The notes under the pieces were generated by a model. That model was given only the letters and a program-made list of their open reading frames with translations, did no database searches and was not told the DNA's origin. From Ruminococcus sp. (lineage in GTDB: Bacteria > Bacillota > Clostridia > Oscillospirales > Ruminococcaceae): a DNA stretch of 64,000 nucleotides. The stretch covers positions 186,001 to 250,000 of the forward strand of contig JAJBSV010000008.1 of the NCBI GenBank assembly GCA_020861185.1, in the 5' to 3' direction. This document shows positions 36,497-43,517 of the stretch, in pieces. Every line of letters starts with the position of its first letter. Positions within the stretch are counted from its first letter, which is position 1. The position numbers and the translations under genes were made by a program.

Positions 36497-36727
36497 TTAT
36501 TTTTCAAAATCTTCAACGCTTATTGCGTCACAGATGTCACCTATATTACAATCCAGATACTCACATATACGAAGCAATACGGACAGTGCAACTTCTTCGT
36601 TACGACGTAGCTTTGTCATCGTCCCAGTGGCAATATTCAGGTCCTTTCGAAGTTCCACAGGAGATATCTCTTTTTCAACAAGCATCAGCCATAGTTTTTT
36701 GTAGCTTATTTTCTTTCTGATTTTCAT
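36497..36727 (-). CDS. XRE-family (Cro/CI) small transcriptional regulator
   Basis: 76 residues: MKIRKKISYKKLWLMLVE, then the helix-turn-helix region with ATGTMTKLRRNEEVALSVLL and CEYLDCNIGDICD, the YozG/HipB-like pattern. GAGGT lies 8 bp before the ATG at 36727, favoured over in-frame ATGs at 36745 and 36757. It heads the zinc-ribbon/SPFH module and probably controls it. A TTGACT-N17-TAACAT promoter lies 44 bp upstream. Confidence 0.87.
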   Translation of the reverse strand: MKIRKKISYKKLWLMLVEKEISPVELRKDLNIATGTMTKLRRNEEVALSVLLRICEYLDCNIGDICDAISVEDFEK

Positions 36728-36770
36728 TTTGCGTACCTCTGTCATCAAATCGCCCATAAGCTTTTATTTT

Positions 36771-36799
36771 ATGTTATCACAACCAGTCGAAAAAGTCAA
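36771..36799 (-). promoter_or_regulatory. Sigma-A promoter of the XRE / zinc-ribbon / SPFH unit
   Basis: Minus strand TTGACT, 17 bp, TAACAT. A 16-bp perfect palindrome TCGCAAGTTCTTGCGA lies about 30 bp upstream. Confidence 0.6.
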
Positions 36800-36877
36800 C
36801 AGTTTTTGCTTTGTTATTAATGTTTTTTCGCAAGTTCTTGCGATTAGATATAAATAGAAGCAAAGTTATTATTGATA

Positions 36878-36916
36878 AAAAATAACGCCAAACAACGTAA
36901 ATACGTCGTTTGGCGA
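36878..36916 (-). terminator. Terminator after tRNA-Ser
   Basis: 13-bp stem CGCCAAACGACGT / ACGTTGTTTGGCG (one G-T pair) with a 4-base loop, then TTATTTTTTAT on the minus strand. Confidence 0.85.
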
Positions 36917-36917
36917 T

Positions 36918-37005
36918 TGGCGGAGAGGAAGGGATTCGAACCCTTGTGGCTTTTGACCAAACGGTTTTCAAGACCGCCTCGTTATGACCGCTTCGATACC
37001 TCTCC
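36918..37005 (-). tRNA. tRNA-Ser (anticodon TGA)
   Basis: 88 nt with the long variable arm of class II tRNAs. Acceptor GGAGAGG/CCTCTCC, anticodon loop CTTGAAA (TGA), T-arm GGTTCGAATCC and encoded CCA. Confidence 0.95.
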
Positions 37006-37038
37006 ATAGATGGGAGCCGTGAATTTCACAGCCCCAAT

Positions 37039-37067
37039 ATGATACCACATTGAAAACGTGTTGTCAA
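37039..37067 (-). promoter_or_regulatory. Promoter of tRNA-Ser
   Basis: Minus strand TTGACA, 17 bp, TATCAT, 33 bp before the tRNA. Confidence 0.75.
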
Positions 37068-37101
37068 TAGTTGATTTCGGATTTTTTTGATGTGCTTTGC
37101 G

Positions 37102-37836
37102 TCAGTCGCTGTATTCCCCACCGTCTTCGAACTCGCTTTCGTCGTGCCCAAGGTCAAACTCGGGAGCCGTGCCGAAATCTATGAATGTATATTCGGCGGT
37201 GACGTAGCCGGTAATGGTGTAACCAAGGACACCCATTGATGCACTGCAAGACAGAGTCATCATGTAGAGATCGTTACTGCTGTCGAAAATCATGGTGTAG
37301 ATGATATCGTCAAAAGTCAGGTCATCCAGATCAGCGACAAACGAGCCCAGTATGCTTTCGGCGTCTTCACTCTCCAGAACGATTGCAATCTGCTTCGTTC
37401 CGTCATCGTTTTTGACAACGCTTATGTTGTCGAAAATATCCTCTGTAAGCTTGGGCAGGTTGGCATCGCCGATTGATTCGGTCGAATCGCTGTCGGTTAC
37501 GGTGTAGAAAATCAGGGTGTCTCCGTACTCAACATAGACTTTATCGTCTGTATAGGTGCTTGTGATTGTTTCGCCATCCATTTCGGTCACAATCTGAGTT
37601 CCGGTTGAATTCTCTTTGATATTCATCACCGTCTCGGAAGTAAGCATTTCGCCCAATATGTCAAATGAGATGGACATAACGCAATCGGCATCATATCCTC
37701 CGGCTTTTTCGAGTTTGCTGACCGCTCTTGAATAGAGACCATATGCTGTCAGCGTGTCGAAAAATGAGCAACCGCCCAGACACAATGTCACAGTCGCAAT
37801 CAATACTATTGATATCAATTTTCTGAAAATTTTCAT
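37102..37836 (-). CDS. Lipoprotein of unknown function
   Basis: 244 residues. Signal with lipobox LGGC at about residues 20-23. The mature part is acidic and beta-rich, with NIKENSTGTQIVTEMDGETI and a segment SVVKNDDGTKQIAIVLESED resembling the outer-surface DUF6612-like lipoproteins, though I cannot place it with confidence. The tail is very acidic. The ATG lies 4 bp after the stop of the prohibitin-like gene, so it is probably translated by coupling. Possibly a partner of that membrane protein. Confidence 0.65.
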   Translation of the reverse strand: MKIFRKLISIVLIATVTLCLGGCSFFDTLTAYGLYSRAVSKLEKAGGYDADCVMSISFDILGEMLTSETVMNIKENSTGTQIVTEMDGETITSTYTDDKVYVEYGDTLIFYTVTDSDSTESIGDANLPKLTEDIFDNISVVKNDDGTKQIAIVLESEDAESILGSFVADLDDLTFDDIIYTMIFDSSNDLYMMTLSCSASMGVLGYTITGYVTAEYTFIDFGTAPEFDLGHDESEFEDGGEYSD

Positions 37837-37840
37837 GGTT

Positions 37841-38704
37841 TTATTCGCCCGTAGAGTCGGAAACGGTTGCGGAATCAGAGCTTGTGTCTGATGATTCAAG
37901 AATCGAGCTCACATCAAGCATCATGGAACTACCACCGGTTATTGTCGGGAGCTTGCCGTCCCACTTCTCAATCTTATAGTATTCAACAAGTTCATCGGAG
38001 ATGGACTCGGAAAGAATCCTGTTGGCTTCCGCCTCTGCCTCCGCCTGAATCTTCATTGCTTCCGCTTCTGCCTCAGCGTTGGTTATCGTGGTTTCCTTCT
38101 CGGTTTCAGCCTTGAGAAGCTGTTGCTGAGCTACCTGCTTTTCTTCAATAGCCGTGATGTATGCCTCGGAGAAGTCGAAGTCGATGATATTGACATCGGT
38201 AATGTAGAGACCGCTGTCGTTCAACTTTTCGTTGAGCCCCTCCAACAATCCGTCGGATATAAGAGTCCTGTTGGTTACACTCTCCTCTGCCGTATACTGC
38301 GAGACTGTAGCCTTAAGAACTTCGTTCACGGCGGGAGTTATGAGAACCATTTCATAGTCGCTTCCGACATTCTTATAAATGCTGTAGGACATGCCCGTGT
38401 CAACACGATAATTGATGGCGAGAGTAGTTGAAACGGTCTGAAGGTCCTTCGAAAACGCTTCGGTCGAAACCTCAAGCTTGGTTATACGGTTATCAATCTC
38501 TATGACTTCCTGAATGAACGGGGCTTTGAAATGAAGTCCTTCCTGAAAAACGTTATCTTCAACTTTTCCTAGAGTGACGAGTACTCCTGTATGTCCCGCC
38601 GAGACTACTGTAATGCAGTTAGCTAAAACGATTATCACGACTATAGCTATAAGAATCGGCAGAATGACCTTCTTATTGAATATTTTGGACAGTGTTTGCT
38701 GCAT
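37841..38704 (-). CDS. Prohibitin/HflC-like SPFH membrane protein
   Basis: 287 residues. One N-terminal membrane helix (about 13-32), then an SPFH domain beginning VVSAGHTGVLVTLGKV, NVFQEGLHFKAPFIQEV, and from about 200 a Glu/Ala-rich coiled coil (KAETEKETTITNAEAEAEAM) followed by WDGKLPTITGGSSMML and a Ser/Asp tail. Prohibitins form ring-like membrane scaffolds, often modulating FtsH-type proteases. AGGAGG precedes the ATG. It lies 18 bp after the cohesin-protein gene. Confidence 0.88.
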   Translation of the reverse strand: MQQTLSKIFNKKVILPILIAIVVIIVLANCITVVSAGHTGVLVTLGKVEDNVFQEGLHFKAPFIQEVIEIDNRITKLEVSTEAFSKDLQTVSTTLAINYRVDTGMSYSIYKNVGSDYEMVLITPAVNEVLKATVSQYTAEESVTNRTLISDGLLEGLNEKLNDSGLYITDVNIIDFDFSEAYITAIEEKQVAQQQLLKAETEKETTITNAEAEAEAMKIQAEAEAEANRILSESISDELVEYYKIEKWDGKLPTITGGSSMMLDVSSILESSDTSSDSATVSDSTGE

Positions 38705-38722
38705 TTAGTCCTCCTCAGGATT

Positions 38723-39676
38723 TTACCTTCTTCTGAATACCTCAAGAATAATAACGCCGATTACTGTCAACGCCAATACGACCAGAACGACCGCTATTGT
38801 CTGGGATGACGCTTTACTCTTGTCCTCTTCCGAATCATCAACAGTTGCGAATGCCGCCGTTTCGTCGGATGTGACGAGAGTAGCGGTTGAATCGGAGCTG
38901 ATGATTGTTTCGGATGTAGTTACTTCAGAGGTAGTTACTTCGATGGTAGTCGTGGCTTCCGTGGTGGTTTCCTCAGTTGTTGTGGTTGCTTCGGTTGTAG
39001 TGGTAGCGGCTGTTGTGGTAGTCGCCTTGGTCGTTGTCGTAGCTTGGGTGGTTGTTGCCTTTGTCGTGGTGGTCGTGGCTTCCGTTGTTGTTGCGGTTGT
39101 TGTGGTTGCTTCGGCTTCAGCGGTGGTGGTAACTGCTTCGCTGTTGTCATCGGAGTCACTGTCGTCACCGTCATCATTATTGGTGACAGCATTGGGATCA
39201 TAGGTATTTCCCTCGTCGTCTTCGATTACCAGGACGGTCGTGTTGCCATTTACCGTGACGGATTCGCCGGAAGCATCTACGGCGTCGCTGATTTCAACGC
39301 TGATGTAGCACTGCGTATATTCATCGGCAAGAGTCGTGAAAGTGATAGTTGCAAGTGTTCCGCTGAGCTTGTCTCCACTGCTGTTGTTAATGGAGAATGT
39401 TACGGTTTCGCCGCTGGAATGCGGAGTTGAAACCACACTGCTGTCATAACGTGACTTCACATATTTCAGTTCGCTCGTGTTGTATGATACCTTTACTGTT
39501 CCGGAGACAATTCCGGATAAATCGGTGATTGATACGGAAACCGCTACTTCATCGCCCTGCTTGGCACTTGCTGATGTCGATGCCGTAACAACGGCTATGG
39601 CAAAAGTGTTCACCGCCAGAACGGACATCATCACAGTTGCCAGTACGATACAGATTATTCTTTTTATTTTCATCAT
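38723..39676 (-). CDS. Cell-surface cohesin-domain protein with C-terminal membrane anchor
   Basis: 317 residues. Signal peptide (1 to about 27), then a cohesin-like domain of about 130 residues (KQGDEVAVSVSITDLSGIVS, VKVSYNTSELKYV, LATITFTTLADEY, VTVNGNTTVLVIEDD), the fold that binds dockerins. A Thr-rich linker of about 90 residues follows, then a membrane helix (TIAVVLVVLALTVIGVIILE) and a basic FRRR tail. It would display one cohesin outside the membrane, as cellulosome anchors do. No dockerin was seen in this window. The linker DNA is low-complexity. The prohibitin-like gene follows closely. Confidence 0.78.
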   Translation of the reverse strand: MMKIKRIICIVLATVMMSVLAVNTFAIAVVTASTSASAKQGDEVAVSVSITDLSGIVSGTVKVSYNTSELKYVKSRYDSSVVSTPHSSGETVTFSINNSSGDKLSGTLATITFTTLADEYTQCYISVEISDAVDASGESVTVNGNTTVLVIEDDEGNTYDPNAVTNNDDGDDSDSDDNSEAVTTTAEAEATTTTATTTEATTTTTKATTTQATTTTKATTTTAATTTTEATTTTEETTTEATTTIEVTTSEVTTSETIISSDSTATLVTSDETAAFATVDDSEEDKSKASSQTIAVVLVVLALTVIGVIILEVFRRR

Positions 39677-39723
39677 TATACATCCCCATCCACAGATTTA
39701 CTGCTGAGATTAGCTTTTCATAC

Positions 39724-39752
39724 ATTTTAGCACATCACGGACAATTTTGCAA
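39724..39752 (-). promoter_or_regulatory. Sigma-A promoter of the cohesin-protein operon
   Basis: Minus strand TTGCAA, 17 bp, TAAAAT. Confidence 0.6.
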
Positions 39753-39836
39753 TAGCAAACTCACAAATCATGTTTGACATCACGCACATTTTCACCTGAG
39801 ATTGATTGATTCTCACCCAAAATACCTGATATCCAC

Positions 39837-39865
39837 TTGACATTTTCAAAAAAATGTTTCATACT
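39837..39865 (+). promoter_or_regulatory. Sigma-A promoter of the AraC-type regulator
   Basis: TTGACA, 17 bp, CATACT, about 40 bp before the start codon. Confidence 0.55.
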
Positions 39866-39904
39866 GAGGTCAGGCGAAGTGTTCTTATCAACGGGAGGCT
39901 TATT

Positions 39905-40669
39905 ATGATTGATATATGCTTTATGCAACTTAATGCAGCCCATCCGGAGGATTTTGTATACGGAGTAAGGAATGACTTTTGGCTACTTCTGTACGTCAAA
40001 TCTCCGGCGCTGTTTCATCTGCCTTCGGGCGATGTTATCTGCCATCCCAACAGTGCAATCCTGTATCCCCCGAACGCCCTTGCTTACTATCAGGCGTATA
40101 ACTGCCCTTATGTAAACGATTATGTAAGATTCAAGACGGACGAAAGCTTCGTAACGGATGATAACGTCCCGACGGAAACTTTGGTTCAGCTAAATTCTCC
40201 CGAAAGCTTTCAGAAGCTCTTTGAACTCTTGTCTATGGAGAATTATTTCAGGTTTGACTATTCTTCAATGTCGATATCAATGCTCTTAAGGATGCTTCTC
40301 TGGAAAATAAAAGAGTCTGCACAGGAAGCCGAGATTACAGATCAGCAGAGAGCACTTATAGATTTGAGATATGAGATAAGGCTTAAGCCATATTTCCATT
40401 GGACAGTGGACATTATGGCGGACAAGCTTCATTTAAGCTCCGGCTACCTCCAGAATATCTATAAGAAGCAATTTGGTGTCTCATGTATGCAGGACGTTGT
40501 CAATATGCGAATCGATCTTGCAAAGAATTATCTTGTAACGACCGATTTCAACTCTCAGAAGATAGCGAGCCTTTGCGGTTATCAGAATGTTGAGCATTTC
40601 TGCCGGCAGTTCAAAGCCGTTACCGGTACTTCCCCACTGGCTTATCGAAAAAACGAACATCATGAGTAG
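39905..40669 (+). CDS. AraC family transcriptional regulator
   Basis: 254 residues. A cupin-like N-terminal sensor (LFHLPSGDVICHPNSAILYP) leads to the double helix-turn-helix with MADKLHLSSGYLQNIYKK and IASLCGYQNVEHFCRQFK, ending TGTSPLAYRK, the AraC signature. The effector is unknown; such proteins often control sugar use. GGGAGG lies 6 bp before the ATG at 39905, so the longer frame from 39854 is not used. It is divergent from the cohesin operon and might control it. Confidence 0.92.
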   Translation: MIDICFMQLNAAHPEDFVYGVRNDFWLLLYVKSPALFHLPSGDVICHPNSAILYPPNALAYYQAYNCPYVNDYVRFKTDESFVTDDNVPTETLVQLNSPESFQKLFELLSMENYFRFDYSSMSISMLLRMLLWKIKESAQEAEITDQQRALIDLRYEIRLKPYFHWTVDIMADKLHLSSGYLQNIYKKQFGVSCMQDVVNMRIDLAKNYLVTTDFNSQKIASLCGYQNVEHFCRQFKAVTGTSPLAYRKNEHHE

Positions 40670-40679
40670 TGTAAAACAA

Positions 40680-40711
40680 GAAAATCCCCGACCGAAGCAG
40701 TCGGGGATTTT
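40680..40711. terminator. Bidirectional terminator, araC-like gene and tRNA-Cys
   Basis: 11-bp stem AAATCCCCGAC / GTCGGGGATTT with a 7-base loop, T5 on the plus strand and T4 on the minus strand. Confidence 0.85.
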
Positions 40712-40785
40712 TGGAGGTGTCACCCGGATTTGAACCGGGGGTCAAGGAGTTGCAGTCCTACGCCTTACCACTTGGCTATGACACC
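40712..40785 (-). tRNA. tRNA-Cys (anticodon GCA)
   Basis: Acceptor GGTGTCA/TGACACC, anticodon loop CTGCAAC (GCA), T-arm GGTTCAAATCC, discriminator T and encoded CCA. Confidence 0.96.
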
Positions 40786-40821
40786 ATATTCCGTCGGTCA
40801 CTTTTCGCAACCGACTCCAGT

Positions 40822-40850
40822 ATTATACACGAGAATGCGCCATTTGTCAA
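40822..40850 (-). promoter_or_regulatory. Consensus promoter of tRNA-Cys
   Basis: Minus strand TTGACA, 17 bp, TATAAT, 36 bp before the tRNA. Confidence 0.85.
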
Positions 40851-40853
40851 GAC

Positions 40854-41723
40854 CTATTTTTCTATAAGAGAAAGAATTTCCGCAGAAGTGAATTTATATG
40901 CTTTGCCGCAGAAATGGCACTTGACTTCCGTTGTCTCATCCTGCGAGAGCTCCCTGAGCTCCTTTTCTCCGAGGCTCTTCAGAATCCTTTCTGTTCTTTC
41001 GCGTGAACAGTCGCAACGATAGCTCACTTCGAAGTCATCAAGCACGTTCGGCTCGAGACCATCAAGTGTCATAAGAGCGATATCCTCGGCACTCATCCCC
41101 TGCTCCATGAGACTCGTAACGCTCGAGATTTTCGAGATATTTCTTTCGATTATATCTATCGACTCATCGGGGGCAAAAGGAAGAAGCTGTAAAAGAAATC
41201 CTCCGGCACGCTTGACGGTCAGGTCGGGATTTACAAGAACGCCAAGAGCGCAGACTGTCGGAGTCTGTTCGCTTTCGGCAAAGTATTCGGTAATATCTTC
41301 AGCTATTTCTCCGCTCATGAGCTCGGTCTGTCCGATGTATGGCTCTTTCAATCCAAGGTCCTTAATAACCGAGAGCGTGCCGTCAGTGCCCACAGCCCCG
41401 CCGACATTGAGTTTACCGTCGGGTCTTAGTGGAATTTCGACGATATTGTTATCGCAGTAGCATTTTACATTTCCGAGGTAGTCGGATACGGCAGTGAGGC
41501 TTCCGATTGGTCCCCCACCGTTGATTCTGAGGGTTACGCTGTCGCCCTCATCTTTTAAGCCGAAGCCGATAAGCGAGGTTCCCATCGCAAGTCTGCCGAG
41601 AGCGGCGGTTACGACTGCGGAGGTCTTGTGAATTTTCTCTATTTCAGAGACGATGTCTGTTCCGTCAATAGCGGAGCAGACAACCGAGGCGTCCTTTGAT
41701 ATTGTTCTTACTATTCTTCCCAT
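40854..41723 (-). CDS. hslO: Hsp33 redox-regulated chaperone
   Basis: 289 residues. The N-terminal fold includes HKTSAVVTAALGRLAMG and INGGGPIGSL; the C-terminal redox switch has CDCSRERTERIL followed by VKCHFCGKAY, giving the CxC and CxxC zinc cysteines. Oxidation releases zinc and activates the chaperone. AAGGAAG precedes the ATG at 41723. It lies 16 bp after the methyltransferase gene. Confidence 0.96.
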   Translation of the reverse strand: MGRIVRTISKDASVVCSAIDGTDIVSEIEKIHKTSAVVTAALGRLAMGTSLIGFGLKDEGDSVTLRINGGGPIGSLTAVSDYLGNVKCYCDNNIVEIPLRPDGKLNVGGAVGTDGTLSVIKDLGLKEPYIGQTELMSGEIAEDITEYFAESEQTPTVCALGVLVNPDLTVKRAGGFLLQLLPFAPDESIDIIERNISKISSVTSLMEQGMSAEDIALMTLDGLEPNVLDDFEVSYRCDCSRERTERILKSLGEKELRELSQDETTEVKCHFCGKAYKFTSAEILSLIEK

Positions 41724-41739
41724 TTGTATCTTCCTTAGT

Positions 41740-42498
41740 TCAAAGCTTGCCCGCAACTATGAGCAGTCTGTCAGACGTTTTCTTCGGCGGCTTGTGACCG
41801 ATGCCGTCGTAGATTTCAAGCGGAATAAGCCCGGATTTGATGAGCATACCGAAAATCTTCATTACGGGATAGGCTTTTTCTCTGAATGATTCGGTATAAC
41901 GCCTGATTTTATCCTCTCTGACAAAGAAATCAAGAGTAATCAGCACACTCTCATCACATGCTCCGTAATCATTCTGCCAGCCCAAATAAACATCATCGGT
42001 GTCAAAGATAAAACAGTTGTTACCGAGAATACTTCTATGCTTGTATATTGTATTTATGTCAAAGACAAAAATGCCGCCGTGCCGGAGATTTTTCGATACC
42101 CGTGAAAACGTCGTTAATACATCATCTGCGGATCTCAGGTGGTTGATGCCGTCAAGAGTCGATACAATCACATCTGCCTTATACGGCAAAGTCAACCTTG
42201 TCATGTCCTGACGGACAAATGTGGCTTTCAATCCGGCATCCCGTAGCTTTTTATCGGCAACCGTAAGCATTTCATAGGAACGGTCGATTCCGGTAACCCG
42301 ATAGCCCATTTTGGTTAAAAGCAAATCAAGAGTCCCCGTCCCACAGCCTATATCAACAACAGAGCCACGTTTCCTGTGCCTCTGCATAACGATTTCGTCT
42401 ATCCTTCTGGCATAAGAAACATAGCTCACGTTTTTTGTGAACCGATCATAGTAGTCGGCAAAGATGCCGTAGCTATCAGTTTTCGCTGTCGGATTCAT
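41740..42498 (-). CDS. Class I SAM-dependent methyltransferase
   Basis: 252 residues. SYGIFADYYDRFTKNVSYV is followed by motif I VDIGCGTGTLDLLL, then VTGIDRSYEML and DVIVSTLDGINHL, the layout of YodJ/UbiE-like small-molecule methyltransferases. The substrate is unknown. AAGGAAA precedes the ATG at 42498, which overlaps the yerC end by 23 bp, so the two are translationally linked. The longer open frame from 42600 has no start signal. Confidence 0.85.
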   Translation of the reverse strand: MNPTAKTDSYGIFADYYDRFTKNVSYVSYARRIDEIVMQRHRKRGSVVDIGCGTGTLDLLLTKMGYRVTGIDRSYEMLTVADKKLRDAGLKATFVRQDMTRLTLPYKADVIVSTLDGINHLRSADDVLTTFSRVSKNLRHGGIFVFDINTIYKHRSILGNNCFIFDTDDVYLGWQNDYGACDESVLITLDFFVREDKIRRYTESFREKAYPVMKIFGMLIKSGLIPLEIYDGIGHKPPKKTSDRLLIVAGKL

Positions 42499-42784
42499 TT
42501 TCCTTGAGTCTGCCGAGGGCGATGTCATATCCGCCGACTCCGTAGTTGACAGAACGGTTGACACGGCTGATAGTAGCTGTCGAAGCACCTGTAGCGACAA
42601 CTATATCTGCATAGATGTGACCTTCTTTGAGCATCTTGGCAACTTCGAAACGCTGTGCAAGGGTGTCGACCTCGATAGCAGTGCACAAATCTGCGAAGAA
42701 TTGCTCGCATTCGTCACGGGTTTCGAGAGTAAGGATAGCCGCATAAAGGTCCTCGATATGCTTTTTGTTGGATTTTGGATTCAT
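42476..42784 (-). CDS. YerC/YecD family TrpR-related protein
   Basis: 102 residues. LYAAILTLETRDECEQFF, LAQRFEVAKMLKEG and the helix-turn-helix TGASTATISRVNRSVNYG match the YerC/TrpR-like family (TIGR02531). These small DNA-binding proteins are widespread in Firmicutes with little functional data. AAGGTGAT precedes the ATG and a TTTACT-N17-TAAAAT promoter lies upstream. Confidence 0.92.
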   Translation of the reverse strand: MNPKSNKKHIEDLYAAILTLETRDECEQFFADLCTAIEVDTLAQRFEVAKMLKEGHIYADIVVATGASTATISRVNRSVNYGVGGYDIALGRLKENESDSEN

Positions 42785-42841
42785 GTTATCACCTTTTCAA
42801 TGTCTTGTTCAAAATCTCGATTTTGTATTTCGTACAAACAC

Positions 42842-42870
42842 ATTTTAACATACTGAAAGTAAAAAGTAAA
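42842..42870 (-). promoter_or_regulatory. Sigma-A promoter of yerC
   Basis: Minus strand TTTACT, 17 bp, TAAAAT. Confidence 0.5.
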
Positions 42871-42908
42871 GACCTATATCAATATATTTGTGAAAGATTG
42901 ACGAAATT

Positions 42909-43517
42909 TTAGTCCTGATTTTCCGTAACTTCTTCGATAACTCCCCTGATTTCCTCTGTTCCCTCTCCGGACAATGCTGAAAATGGAATTACGGTTATCT
43001 GTGAAAAGCAAGGTATTTCATCCTTCAGAGCTTCAAGACGTGCCGCCCTCTCAGATTTGTTCAGCTTATCAGATTTAGTCAGTACAATGCAGAACGGAAG
43101 CTCGGTGTCGATAAGGAAGTTTATCATTGTGATGTCGTCCGCAGTCGGTGGATGCCGCATGTCTATAAGCGAAAATACTATTCCGATATCACGCTCGGGG
43201 TCGGAAAGGTATCCGGAAATAAGTTTATTCCATCTCGCCTTTTCGGACTTTGAGACTTTTGCATAACCGTACCCGGGAAGGTCCACGAAATAGATTTCCC
43301 CGAGGCGGTAAAAGTTGATTGTTCTTGTTTTTCCGGGCTCGGAGCTGACTCGGGCAAGGGATTTTCTTGCGAAAATCTTATTAATCAGCGAGGACTTACC
43401 GACATTTGAACGCCCGACGAAGACGATTTCTGTTTTTTCCGGCTTCGGAAGCTGTTCAAACGTACCATATGCCGCGTAGAATTCCGCATTATCGAAGCGA
43501 TGATTATTGTTTCCCAT
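42909..43517 (-). CDS. engB: Ribosome-biogenesis GTPase EngB/YsxC
   Basis: 202 residues. GTPase motifs GRSNVGKSSLIN (G1), DLPGYGYAK (G3) and TKSDKLNK (G4), with NAEFYAAYGTFEQLP at the start, typical of EngB (YsxC/YihA), which acts in large ribosomal subunit assembly. The start at 43517 overlaps the lon end by 14 bp; the signal is weak (GGTG), so coupling to lon is likely. lon-engB is a common gene order in Firmicutes. Confidence 0.95.
   Translation of the reverse strand: MGNNNHRFDNAEFYAAYGTFEQLPKPEKTEIVFVGRSNVGKSSLINKIFARKSLARVSSEPGKTRTINFYRLGEIYFVDLPGYGYAKVSKSEKARWNKLISGYLSDPERDIGIVFSLIDMRHPPTADDITMINFLIDTELPFCIVLTKSDKLNKSERAARLEALKDEIPCFSQITVIPFSALSGEGTEEIRGVIEEVTENQD

Noticed and set aside
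36777-37007. 76-residue open frame over tRNA-Ser
   Set aside because: It covers the tRNA and its terminator; no start signal or protein features.
38930-39130. CRISPR-like repeats in the Thr-rich linker DNA
   Set aside because: The repeats are codon-scale (ACN triplets) with no fixed repeat-spacer pattern and lie within a coding frame.
38820-39203. Val-rich open frame opposite the cohesin Thr linker (likewise at 12352-12648 and 32561-32785)
   Set aside because: These are antisense products of Thr-rich low-complexity DNA, not genes.
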